DNA of 10,670 nt from an uncultured Collinsella sp. (lineage in GTDB: Bacteria > Actinomycetota > Coriobacteriia > Coriobacteriales > Coriobacteriaceae): assembly GCA_900552185.1 (NCBI GenBank), contig URYT01000052.1, forward strand, positions 1 through 10,670, read 5' to 3'. Positions 1 to 6,297 of the stretch are shown one piece after another (the stretch's first letter is position 1; each line of letters opens with the position of its first letter). The position numbers and the translations under genes were made by a program. The notes below the pieces were generated by a model. The model made no database searches, was not told the DNA's origin, and saw only the letters and a program-made list of their open reading frames with translations.

Positions 1-1
1 T

Positions 2-37
2 GACATGTCCGAGGACGATTTGGGAGGTAAGCCCTGA
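2..37 (+). CDS. Possible 3' end of an upstream gene (partial)
   Basis: Reading from base 2 gives eleven sense codons ending in TGA at 35-37, with an acidic, glycine-containing tail (DMSEDDLGGKP). This would be the C-terminus of a plus-strand gene entering the window and converging on the phosphofructokinase gene. The stretch is too short to identify, and a random open stretch of this length is common in GC-rich DNA. It is listed only because nothing else explains the window edge. Confidence 0.25.
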   Translation, partial: DMSEDDLGGKP

Positions 38-66
38 GCCTCCGATGAGAGCAGTTCCAGCCGAGG

Positions 67-1146
67 CTATTCGTCGCCGAAGCTGATGCCCAGCGCCTTG
101 GCCTCGCGCACCAGATCGCTCTGGGGGTCGACAAACTTGAGCTTGCCGGCGACCTCCTCGAGCGGCATGTGACACATCTTGCCGTCGCGCAGGGCAATCA
201 TGTAGCCAAACTCGCCGCGCAGGCAGCCAAGCGCGGCCTCGACGCCGCACTGGGTCGCAAAGATGCGGTCCTGGGCGTCGGGCTGGCCACCGCGCTGCGT
301 GTGACCGGGGATGGCGACGCGGGTCTCGCGACCGGTCTTGGCCTCAATCTCCTTGGCGATGTCGTAGACGATCGACGGGCTCGTACGCTCGGCGAGCTTC
401 TTCTTGTACTCCTTCTTGGACAGCGCCGCGTCCTCCTTGGAGATAGCGCCCTCGGCGACGGCCACGATGGTAAAGCGGCTGCCGGTCTCCATGCGATGCT
501 CGATAGTCTTGATGACGTTGTCCATGTCGTAGGGAATCTCGGGGATCAGGATGACGTCCGCACCGCCCGCGACGCCGGCATACAGCGGAATCCAGCCAAC
601 CTTGTGCCCCATGATCTCGATGACAAACACGCGGCCGTGACTCGAGGCAGTGGTGTGGATGTCGTCGATGCACTTGGTGGCGACGTCGATGGCGCTCGTA
701 AAGCCAAACGTCAACTCGGTGCCCCAGGTGTCGTTATCGATGGTCTTAGGCAGGGCGATAACGTTGAGGCCCTCTTCGCGCAGACGGTTGGCGGTCTTGG
801 TGGAGCCGTTGCCGCCCAGCATAAACAGGCAGTCGAGCTGCAGCTTATGATAGGTGTGGACCATTGCCGGCACCTTCTCGACTCCGTCGGCCTCGGGAAT
901 ATCCAGGCGCTTGAACGGCGTACGGCTTGTGCCCAAAATGGTGCCGCCACGGGTAAGGATGCCGCTAAAATCGGCGGGCGTCATGACACGGAACCTGCTG
1001 TAGATAAGGCCCTGGTAGCCGTCCTCAAAACCATAGATCTCGATAGGCTCTTCGCTATTGGTCATAAGCGTTTTGACAATGCCGCGCATGGTGGCGTTGA
1101 GCGCTTGGCAGTCGCCGCCACTGGTAAGAAGACCGATCCTAAGCAT
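67..1146 (-). CDS. pfkA: 6-phosphofructokinase (group III / mixed-substrate type)
   Basis: This cytoplasmic glycolytic enzyme phosphorylates fructose 6-phosphate to fructose 1,6-bisphosphate. The 359-residue protein opens with the phosphofructokinase signature LLTSGGDCQALNA (residues 6-18). It then has GGTILGTSR (68-76), the phosphoryl-donor loop GGNGS (111-115), PKTIDND (133-139) with the catalytic-base aspartate D137, MGHKVGW (179-185) and PGHTQRGGQP (280-289). Relative to E. coli PfkA numbering, the donor-deciding positions 104 and 124 are Gly (G114) and Lys (K134). In the family, Gly/Gly is typical of ATP enzymes and Asp/Lys of pyrophosphate enzymes. Gly/Lys is, from memory, the pattern of actinobacterial group III ATP enzymes, so ATP is the more likely donor, but PPi is not excluded. 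The usual acidic residue before G114 is Asn (N113). The ATG start is supported by GGAAGGA six bases upstream (1153-1159). The gene appears monocistronic. Confidence 0.93.
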   Translation of the reverse strand: MLRIGLLTSGGDCQALNATMRGIVKTLMTNSEEPIEIYGFEDGYQGLIYSRFRVMTPADFSGILTRGGTILGTSRTPFKRLDIPEADGVEKVPAMVHTYHKLQLDCLFMLGGNGSTKTANRLREEGLNVIALPKTIDNDTWGTELTFGFTSAIDVATKCIDDIHTTASSHGRVFVIEIMGHKVGWIPLYAGVAGGADVILIPEIPYDMDNVIKTIEHRMETGSRFTIVAVAEGAISKEDAALSKKEYKKKLAERTSPSIVYDIAKEIEAKTGRETRVAIPGHTQRGGQPDAQDRIFATQCGVEAALGCLRGEFGYMIALRDGKMCHMPLEEVAGKLKFVDPQSDLVREAKALGISFGDE

Positions 1147-1287
1147 GATGAATCCTTCCGGGCAAGTTATAACATGCGCATAAGTTTACCCCCCGCACAC
1201 TGTTGATACGAGGGTAAAACGTGTTAGCTCAAGCGTATAGAAATGTAAGCAACGTCAGGCGAGCGTAAGGATGACGGTGCCAGCTCC

Positions 1288-2373
1288 TTACAGTGTGAAG
1301 GCGTCGATGTCGCCCCAGTGGCGGCGCAGCGTAATAGCGGCGGCGGGTTCGGTATTTTCAAAGACGACCGACCATTGCGTATTGCTGGTGATGTCTTCCG
1401 GATTGGGTTCTTGCGCTGCGGCGCGCAGGGCCTTCCAAGCGACTGTCTCGTCCTGGGCACCGACATGGGCGTCAAGGACATCGGCGATTGCGATGGCGCG
1501 CTCTTTACCATGGCCCAGCTCGCCATTCTTTTGGTTGGGCAGCACTTCGTCGCCATAGCAGGCGTAGAAGTTCGTAACCTGGCGTACAGGAGTCGCTTTG
1601 AAAGCACGGTCCGGATCGTGCGGATCCCACTCTACTACGCGCGCGTCACCGGCGGCGTCGTTGATAAAGAAGTGGTAATCGCGTCCTGCCATGGCGTGCA
1701 TGTCGTAGGCGGAAAGCAGGTCGACAGCTTCTTGCGTGGTGGCGGCGCGGTCGAGCACCAGACGGATGGCGAGCGAGGTATTGATGACGGGGCGTTGCGT
1801 GTCCTGGTCACAGGGCTTGGAATCCAGAGTGAGTACGGCAATGGACACGCCGCATTCGTTAACACCGTCGAGCTGGGCAAACGGGCCCATGAGTGCGGCG
1901 GCGCGTCCGGCGACGGAGTCAAGCGGAGTGTTATCGCCCAGGTTGTTAAGGGCGGCAAACCCGATGGAGGCATAGCCGCCGCGTGGGTGATTGCGTACCA
2001 GCAGCGCCGAGGTGTCGTCCTTAAAGTCGTAATTGCGACCGGTGCGCACGCGGCCTTCGGCATCTACGGCGACAAAGGCGCTGCAGGCAAACTGGGGCGC
2101 CTGGACATGTGCCGGCACACCGGGCAGCACCTGCGCCACCACGGCATCGATGTAGGCCTGGTCGTTGCGCACGCCAGCGGCGATGATGCGATCAAGATCG
2201 TAGTCGTAGGCGATGTCGATTGCGTACAGATCATAGCCATCCGCGTAGCCGGTCAGGCGTTTGAGCGACGCGGCGGACTTGATTTGCTTGCGGTAAACGA
2301 TACCGGTGGCGGCGGCAAGGCCGACGGCGAATCCTGCGACACCGCAGGCGACGGCAATGTTACGTGGCTTCAT
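1288..2373 (-). CDS. Membrane-anchored linear amide C-N hydrolase (choloylglycine hydrolase-like, Ntn fold)
   Basis: The 361-residue protein is probably an Ntn hydrolase that cleaves linear amide bonds. An N-terminal hydrophobic stretch (about residues 8-27) after a basic start looks like a signal anchor, placing the catalytic part outside the membrane. The hydrolase core begins around C97 (ACSAF). R113 and D116 in GRNYDF lie 16 and 19 residues after that cysteine, the same spacing as Cys2, Arg18 and Asp21 of bile salt hydrolases. VNECGVSIAVL (171-181) and N268 in VTNFY match the family's conserved Asn regions. GHGKER (287-292) could supply a late Arg. Bile salt hydrolases start at the cysteine. 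Here about 96 residues precede it, as in the acid ceramidase/NAAA branch where a propeptide is removed. Substrate is unknown: bile-salt conjugates, N-acyl amino acids and penicillin-type amides are all possible. The ATG has AGGAG five bases upstream (2379-2383). The gene is divergent from the M18 peptidase. Confidence 0.8.
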   Translation of the reverse strand: MKPRNIAVACGVAGFAVGLAAATGIVYRKQIKSAASLKRLTGYADGYDLYAIDIAYDYDLDRIIAAGVRNDQAYIDAVVAQVLPGVPAHVQAPQFACSAFVAVDAEGRVRTGRNYDFKDDTSALLVRNHPRGGYASIGFAALNNLGDNTPLDSVAGRAAALMGPFAQLDGVNECGVSIAVLTLDSKPCDQDTQRPVINTSLAIRLVLDRAATTQEAVDLLSAYDMHAMAGRDYHFFINDAAGDARVVEWDPHDPDRAFKATPVRQVTNFYACYGDEVLPNQKNGELGHGKERAIAIADVLDAHVGAQDETVAWKALRAAAQEPNPEDITSNTQWSVVFENTEPAAAITLRRHWGDIDAFTL

Positions 2374-2522
2374 GACGGCTCCTCTCGTCCTGTTAGCGCA
2401 ATTGTCGCAAAAGGAGCGCGGGCACGATGGCTCAACTTGGTGAGCGGCGCGGGATTAAACATGGAATGAAGAGTGCGGCGCTGGCGTGGCGGGGTATGCT
2501 GGAGGGAACCATCAACCCAGCG

Positions 2523-2531
2523 AAAGGGGAG
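2523..2531 (+). promoter_or_regulatory. Ribosome binding site fixing the M18 peptidase start
   Basis: AAAGGGGAG lies just upstream of the ATG at 2535. The reading frame stays open upstream to an ATG at 2427, but that position lacks a comparable purine-rich site. The 36 extra codons also give a sequence with no resemblance to M18 N-termini, so 2535 is taken as the start. Confidence 0.75.
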
Positions 2532-2534
2532 AGC

Positions 2535-3920
2535 ATGACGGATCAGGAAACGCCCGAGCGCGCGCATGTGACGGCCGACGATATCGAGGCCGCCAACGAC
2601 CTTATCGACTTTATCGAGGCATGCCCCAGCATGTTTCATACGGCGGCGACCATTATGGCCGAGCTCGACGAGGCGGGCTTTACCTACCTGCCCGAGAACG
2701 CAGCGTGGGACATCGAACCAGGCGGGCGTTATTACACGCAGCGCAACACCTCGAGCGTTGTTGCCTTTAAGGTGGGCGAGGACCTGGCCGCGACGTGGGG
2801 CGAGGACGGCGTTGCCGGCGACTATCATTTTCAACTGACGGCGTCGCACAGCGATTCGCCGACGTTTAAGGTCAAGGCCGTGCCCGAGCTCGACGGTGCA
2901 GGCGAGACGCTGCGTCTGAACACCGAGGCCTACGGCGGCATGATCGACTACACCTGGTTTGATCGCCCGCTGGCGCTCGCGGGTCGTGTGCTGGTGCGCG
3001 AGGGCGACCGCATCGAGAGTCGCTTGCTCGCCACCGAGCGCGAGGTCGCCATCATTCCGAGTCTTGCTATCCACATGAACCGCGGCGTTAACGAGGGCTT
3101 TGCTCCCAACCGAGCCGTCGACCTGTGCCCGCTCATCAGCGCCGGTGACCTTAAGCAGGGCGACTTTGATGCCCTGATCGCCGACGAGCTGGACGTCGAG
3201 CCCGAGCAGATTCTGGGCCGCGATCTGTTTCTGGTCAATCGTCAGGATGCGCGCATTTGGGGCTGGGCCGACGAGTTTATCTCGACGCCCAAGCTCGACG
3301 ACCTGGCCTGCGCCTATACCTCGCTACAGGCATTTATGGGTGCTGAGAATGCACATGATATCTCGGTCTTCTGCTGCTTTGATAACGAGGAGGTTGGCTC
3401 CGAGACCAAGCAGGGCGCCATGTCGACGTTCTTGGCCGATGCGCTGCGCCGCATCAACGGATCGCTGGGCTTCGATGACGAGTCGTACCATCGCGCACTT
3501 GCCGCCTCGATGCTCGTGAGCTGCGATAACGCGCATGCCGTGCACCCCAACCACGCCGAGAAGTGCGATGTCCGCAACCAGGTCGTACTCAACGGCGGTA
3601 TTGTCATCAAGGAAGCCGCCAACCAGCACTACTGCACCGATGCCTTTAGCCGTGCGGTGTTCCAGGCCATCTGCGATGACGCCGACGTACCCACGCAGGC
3701 CTTCGCCAATAAGAGCGATATGGCCGGCGGCTCCACCCTGGGCAATCTGTCCAATATGCAGGTGAGCATGCATGCCGTAGACGTGGGCCTGCCGCAGCTG
3801 GCCATGCACTCGAGCTACGAGACCGGCGGCGTACGCGACGTGATGTACACCATCCGCGCCCTCACCGCTTTCTACGAGCGCAACCTAACCATCAACGGCG
3901 CCGAAAGCGTGGAGCTCTAA
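2535..3920 (+). CDS. apeB: M18 family aminopeptidase (aspartyl aminopeptidase type)
   Basis: A cytoplasmic zinc metallopeptidase that removes N-terminal residues, often acidic ones, from peptides; members usually form large tetrahedral oligomers. The 461-residue length is normal for M18. The co-catalytic zinc motifs are all present: H105 and D107 in SHSDSP, the LDD segment at 254-256, E285/E286 in DNEEVGS (283-289), D331 in DNAHAVHPNH (331-340) and H425 in AMHSSYE. GGSTLGNLSNMQ (398-409) is the C-terminal family signature. The TAA stop overlaps the left arm of a perfect hairpin, which probably ends the transcript. It has no co-directional neighbour nearby and is divergent from the amide hydrolase. 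The gene symbol is by family resemblance; substrate preference is not visible in the sequence. Confidence 0.93.
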   Translation: MTDQETPERAHVTADDIEAANDLIDFIEACPSMFHTAATIMAELDEAGFTYLPENAAWDIEPGGRYYTQRNTSSVVAFKVGEDLAATWGEDGVAGDYHFQLTASHSDSPTFKVKAVPELDGAGETLRLNTEAYGGMIDYTWFDRPLALAGRVLVREGDRIESRLLATEREVAIIPSLAIHMNRGVNEGFAPNRAVDLCPLISAGDLKQGDFDALIADELDVEPEQILGRDLFLVNRQDARIWGWADEFISTPKLDDLACAYTSLQAFMGAENAHDISVFCCFDNEEVGSETKQGAMSTFLADALRRINGSLGFDDESYHRALAASMLVSCDNAHAVHPNHAEKCDVRNQVVLNGGIVIKEAANQHYCTDAFSRAVFQAICDDADVPTQAFANKSDMAGGSTLGNLSNMQVSMHAVDVGLPQLAMHSSYETGGVRDVMYTIRALTAFYERNLTINGAESVEL

Positions 3921-3959
3921 AACCTGCCAAAAGGGGACAGGTTTACTTTGGCAGGTTTT
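3919..3959 (+). terminator. Perfect 13-bp hairpin after the M18 peptidase, likely bidirectional terminator
   Basis: AAAACCTGCCAAA (3919-3931) is perfectly complementary to TTTGGCAGGTTTT (3947-3959), with a 15-base loop. The A-run at the left arm and T-run at the right arm give the shape of an intrinsic terminator readable on both strands. The left arm starts inside the TAA stop codon of the peptidase gene. It overlaps repeat copy 1, so a mobile-repeat origin is possible. Confidence 0.7.
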
Positions 3960-3967
3960 ATCTGGGT
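3923..3967 (+). repeat. Dispersed repeat, copy 1 (CCAAAAGGGG...GGTTTTATC)
   Basis: The core CCAAAAGGGGACAGG, followed by a TTTGGC-GGTTTTATC segment, recurs in the same orientation at 5159-5198. The cores differ by a one-base indel and three substitutions over about 36 bases. Each copy can fold on itself through its CCAAAA and TTTTGG-type ends. This has the look of a REP-like palindromic element; no transposase is present in the window. Confidence 0.65.
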
Positions 3968-4061
3968 AAATGCCGCAACGCCAGCGGCAAGACGGAACTG
4001 CTAGGGCCTGCAGATAAAGCCGGCGCCAGCGGAACGCCGCAGGTAGAGCAAAAGTCAGCGA

Positions 4062-4159
4062 GAGCCCGCCAGAGCGAGCAAGGTGACGTGAAAGAGGAGG
4101 GCATAGGCCTTTTGGCCATGCCCGACGATTGAACGTCAGATTGCCGCTCTGGCGGGCTC
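4062..4159. repeat. Three-tier nested inverted repeat (98 bases)
   Basis: GAGCCCGCCAGAGCG (4062-4076) pairs perfectly with 4145-4159. Inside it TGACGT (4084-4089) pairs with ACGTCA (4133-4138). Inside that GGGCAT-a-GGCC (4099-4109) pairs with GGCCATGCCC (4114-4123) around a TTTT loop, with one bulged A. The unpaired stretches between tiers are nearly equal on both sides (7 and 6, then 9 and 9), so the whole folds as one long, almost symmetrical rod. Confidence 0.75.
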
Positions 4160-4172
4160 GCAGCGTCGAGGG

Positions 4173-4200
4173 GTTCCGGCGTTTGGCAAAACGCCGGAAC
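4173..4200 (-). terminator. Perfect 12-bp hairpin just after the dehydrogenase stop
   Basis: GTTCCGGCGTTT (4173-4184) and AAACGCCGGAAC (4189-4200) form a perfect stem with a 4-base loop, two bases beyond the TAA stop of the minus-strand dehydrogenase gene. Its position suits a 3'-end structure. On the minus strand it is followed by CCCC rather than a T-run, so it is not a classical intrinsic terminator. It may instead protect the 3' end or belong to the structured region. Confidence 0.45.
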
Positions 4201-4202
4201 AA

Positions 4203-5138
4203 TTAGTGCTCGATCCAGCAGCGGAGCGTCTCGCCGGCCTGTAGGTGACGTAGGTTCTCCGCGGCGATGTCGACGACGTTGTTGAGCGTGGCGGCCAGGT
4301 GGAACCAGCCGGAGACGTGCGGCGTGATGAGCATGTTGGGCGCATCCCACAACGGGCTTGTGGCGGGCAGCGGCTCGGGGTCGGTGACGTCGACCGCGGC
4401 GCCGGCGAGATGTCCGGACTCAAGAGCGGTAACCAAATCGTCGGCAACCACAAGATCGCCGCGGCCGCCGTTGGCAAAGAAGGCGCCCGGCTTCATCGCG
4501 GCGAAGAACTCGGCGTTCGCCAGGCCGCGGGTCTCGGGCGTGCTGGGCATAAAGGATGCGACGATGTCAGCCTCGGCCAGACGCTCGGGCAGGGCGTCCA
4601 TGCCGTCCATGTCCTCAAACACAATGGGATAGACGAGCGGATGGCGCTTGATGCCGCGGACGTGCGCGCCCATGCTGCGGCAGAGCGTGGCAAAGTGGCC
4701 ACCAATGTCGCCCGCGCCCAGCACCAGCACGTTGGCGTTTTTGAGCGAGGTAACCGGGCCCAAGTCCTCCCAGCGATGCTCGCGCTGCAGGTCCTGGTAG
4801 CCGGGCAGGCGCTTCATCATGGAAAGGACCATGGCAAACATGTGCTCGCTTACGGCTTGGCCGTAGGCGCCCACCGAGCAAGACAGTTTGGCGTCGGCCG
4901 GCACGGTGCCGGCGGCAAGGTAGTCGTCATAGCCGGCGGTCTGCAATTGCAACAGCTGGAGGTGCTTGCACGCGGTAAGCAGGGCAGGGTCAATGTTGCC
5001 CAAGATCACGTCGGCATCGGCGACCTGCTCGCGCGTGGCGGCGTCGGCGCTCGTGTAGATAAAGTCCTCGCCCGGAGCGCTCGACTCAAGAATTACGCGA
5101 TGACGGTCGTTGACGGGCAGCAAAACCAGGATGTTCAC
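4203..5138 (-). CDS. D-isomer-specific 2-hydroxyacid dehydrogenase
   Basis: This cytoplasmic oxidoreductase is expected to interconvert a 2-keto acid and a D-2-hydroxy acid using a nicotinamide cofactor. The 311 residues show the usual split catalytic and Rossmann layout. The dinucleotide loop is GAGDIGG (141-147). The catalytic triad is R226 in NGGRGDLV, E255 in DPEPLP and H274 in TPHVSGW. After the second Rossmann strand the sequence is VRGIKRHP (160-167), with basic residues where NAD enzymes usually have Asp, hinting at NADPH use (inference). The substrate (glyoxylate, hydroxypyruvate, phosphoglycerate or other) cannot be told. The start is GTG at 5138 with AGAGGA a few bases upstream. 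The gene lies between two copies of a dispersed repeat and is separated from the upstream methionine aminopeptidase by a terminator, so it is probably transcribed alone. Confidence 0.88.
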   Translation of the reverse strand: MNILVLLPVNDRHRVILESSAPGEDFIYTSADAATREQVADADVILGNIDPALLTACKHLQLLQLQTAGYDDYLAAGTVPADAKLSCSVGAYGQAVSEHMFAMVLSMMKRLPGYQDLQREHRWEDLGPVTSLKNANVLVLGAGDIGGHFATLCRSMGAHVRGIKRHPLVYPIVFEDMDGMDALPERLAEADIVASFMPSTPETRGLANAEFFAAMKPGAFFANGGRGDLVVADDLVTALESGHLAGAAVDVTDPEPLPATSPLWDAPNMLITPHVSGWFHLAATLNNVVDIAAENLRHLQAGETLRCWIEH

Positions 5139-5158
5139 AAGCAGTCCTCTCCGCTCGA

Positions 5159-5198
5159 CCTACCAAAAGGGGCAGGTTAATTTTGGCGGGTTTTATCA
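5159..5198 (+). repeat. Dispersed repeat, copy 2
   Basis: This is the second copy of the repeat at 3923-3967, in the same orientation, with core CCAAAAGGGGCAGG and a right end GGCGGGTTTTATC. Its self-pairing is weaker than in copy 1 (CCTACCAAAA against TTTTGGCGGG). It lies 20 bases upstream of the dehydrogenase start. On the minus strand a weak promoter-like pair could be read across it: TTGCCT, 18 bases, then TAACCT. Confidence 0.65.
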
Positions 5199-5210
5199 GG
5201 CAAAACGTTT

Positions 5211-5257
5211 AAATAAAACGCCGGATGCAAGACGAGCGTGCCCGTCAGCATCCGGCG
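5211..5257 (-). terminator. Intrinsic terminator of the methionine aminopeptidase gene
   Basis: On the minus strand CGCCGGATGC (5257-5248) pairs perfectly with GCATCCGGCG (5228-5219). The interior GACG/CGTC extends the hairpin, and TTTTATTT follows immediately (5218-5211). The stop codon of the aminopeptidase frame is only about ten bases before the stem. This is a textbook rho-independent terminator. Confidence 0.87.
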
Positions 5258-5266
5258 CATCCACGG

Positions 5267-6137
5267 CTACCAGCTCAGCAGTTCGTAGCCGTCCTCGGTC
5301 ACCACGATCTGTACCTCGCACTGGGCCGAATCGCTGCCGTCCTTGGTGCGCACGCACCAGCCATCACCCTTGCTGATCTTGATGTCGGGCGCTCCGGCGT
5401 TGACCATGGGCTCGATGGTAAAGACCATGCCCGGCGCCATGATGGTGTCTACGTCGGGAGCCTCGGTAGTAAAGCCCACAAACGGGTCCTCGTGGAATTC
5501 CTTACCGATGCCGTGTCCGCCGTACTCGCGCACCACGCTAAAGCCGGCGTCCTCGACCGTCTTTTGTACGGCCTCGGCCATCACGGACAACGGCGGCCAG
5601 ACCCGCCTCCACGCTGGCGCGAGTGACGTCGACCAGACGCTGGCGCTCGGCCGAGACCTCGCCGATGCAGAACATACGGCTCGAATCACTAAAGTAACCG
5701 TCCAGGATCGTGGAACAGTCCACGTTGATGATGTCGCCATCGTGCAGCACGTCCGTATCGCAGGGGATACCGTGGCAGACGACGTCGTTGATCGAGGTGC
5801 ACACGCTCTTGGGATAGCCCTCGTAGTTGAGGTCGGCCGGCGTGCCGCCGTGCTCGACGGTGTAGTCGTAAATCATCTGGTCGATCTGGTTGGTGGTCAT
5901 GCCTGCAGCGATATGCTCGCCCACATAATCGAGCACGCCCACGTTGATGGCGGCCGAGCGCTTAATGCCCTCGATATCGGCGGGCGTCTTGTAGAGCGTG
6001 CGAGGCAGAACCTCCCAGCCCTCTTCCCACAAGCGCTCGAGGCGCTCATCAAAGGCGCTATGGCATTTCTTGTATTTCTTGCCGCTGCCGCACCAGCAAG
6101 CGTCGTTGCGGCCAGGCACGGGTCCTTTGTCATACAT
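5267..6137 (-). pseudogene. map: Type I methionine aminopeptidase with SEC-C zinc motif, frameshifted by an apparent 17-base deletion
   Basis: The intact ancestor would remove initiator methionine from new proteins using two metal ions. The start codon at 6137 has AAAGGAAG upstream (6144-6151). The N-terminus has a SEC-C motif, C14-x-C16-x8-C25-H26. Then come H122 in VCHGIP, D140 in INVD and D151 in FSDSS. After GLAA (A182) the frame runs into a short arginine-rich tail and stops at 199 residues. The rest of the enzyme continues in another frame to 5267. It holds GGHGIG, TIEPMVN and QCEVQIVV with the remaining His and two Glu ligands. Aligned with the family, six residues of the usual VxPGxx loop are missing. 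One base remains in place of 18, a net loss of 17. Restoring them gives 295 residues, normal for SEC-C members. As written the product lacks three metal ligands and should be inactive. A sequencing or assembly error is the main alternative. Confidence 0.85.
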
Positions 6138-6162
6138 GGCTAACTTCCTTTCATCCGCAGCT

Positions 6163-6168
6163 AGTATA
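6163..6168 (-). promoter_or_regulatory. Candidate -10 box of the methionine aminopeptidase gene
   Basis: On the minus strand TATACT (6168-6163) lies 25 bases before the ATG. This leaves a leader of about 20 bases that contains the ribosome binding site. No good -35 hexamer is seen at the usual distance; that position overlaps the edge of the 67-base palindrome. Confidence 0.45.
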
Positions 6169-6189
6169 GCCCACCCACGCGTCCATAAA

Positions 6190-6256
6190 AGTTGCGGTGA
6201 CATAGTTCCGATTTAAGCGGTTTAACAGCATAAATAGGAACTATGTCACCGCAACT
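6190..6256. repeat. 67-base near-palindrome with perfect 20-bp arms
   Basis: The arms 6190-6209 (containing GCGGTGACATAG) and 6237-6256 (containing CTATGTCACCGC) are perfect reverse complements. The 27-base AT-richer spacer also pairs in part (ATTTA/TAAAT, GC/GC, GTT/AAC), so the whole element folds as one hairpin. It lies between the radical SAM stop (6298) and the aminopeptidase start (6137). On the minus strand it is followed by a short T-run (TTTT, then ATGG), so it could terminate the radical SAM transcript. No clear target-site duplication flanks it. A MITE or REP-like element is the alternative. Confidence 0.75.
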
Positions 6257-6297
6257 GATGGAGCGGGATGGCGGACACTGGCTGCTGCGTGGTTTTG

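Larger units (their letters stand above)
3971..4200. other. Gene-free region of dense, nested inverted repeats (possible structured RNA or repeat element)
   Basis: No convincing gene lies between 3921 and 4202, although a minus-strand frame is open. The stretch holds four successive hairpins. A: TGCCGC/GCGGCA at 3971-3976 and 3984-3989. B: CGGCG/CGCCG at 4021-4025 and 4035-4039, extended by CCTG/CAGG at 4007-4010 and 4040-4043. C: a three-tier stem at 4062-4159. D: a 12-bp perfect stem at 4173-4200. The nonamer CGCCAGCGG occurs twice (3979-3987, 4024-4032). Such density suggests selection for structure or a composite repeat. Which strand is transcribed, if either, cannot be told. Confidence 0.5.

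Noticed and set aside
23..43. GGAGG...CCTCC inverted repeat as a terminator for phosphofructokinase
   Set aside because: Only five pairs with an 11-base loop and no T-run on either strand.
1166..1174. TGTTATAAC on the minus strand as an extended -10 promoter for phosphofructokinase
   Set aside because: It would start transcription at or inside the ribosome binding site, leaving almost no leader, and no -35 hexamer is visible.
169..1206. Long plus-strand open frame antisense to the phosphofructokinase gene
   Set aside because: It mirrors codon structure of the real gene, shows Ala/Gly/Asp/Val-rich low-complexity sequence with no family motif, and lacks a ribosome binding site.
1318..2469. 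Long plus-strand open frame antisense to the amide hydrolase gene
   Set aside because: The minus-strand frame has clear Ntn hydrolase motifs and a good ribosome binding site; the antisense frame has none.
2427..2534. Upstream extension of the M18 peptidase by 36 codons
   Set aside because: No ribosome binding site comparable to AAAGGGGAG before 2535, and the extra residues do not resemble the family N-terminus.
3885..4202. Minus-strand open frame of about 105 codons over the hairpin-rich gap
   Set aside because: Arg/Trp/Pro-rich sequence of no known family, runs antisense into the M18 peptidase gene and through several perfect hairpins, and has no clear ribosome binding site. More likely non-coding repeat DNA.
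4299..5180. Plus-strand open frame opposite the dehydrogenase gene
   Set aside because: Typical GC-rich shadow; no recognisable domain, while the minus strand has the full catalytic triad.
5267..6137. Programmed ribosomal frameshift in the methionine aminopeptidase gene
   Set aside because: No slippery heptamer at the junction, and about six conserved residues are missing as well as the frame being shifted, which fits a deletion better.
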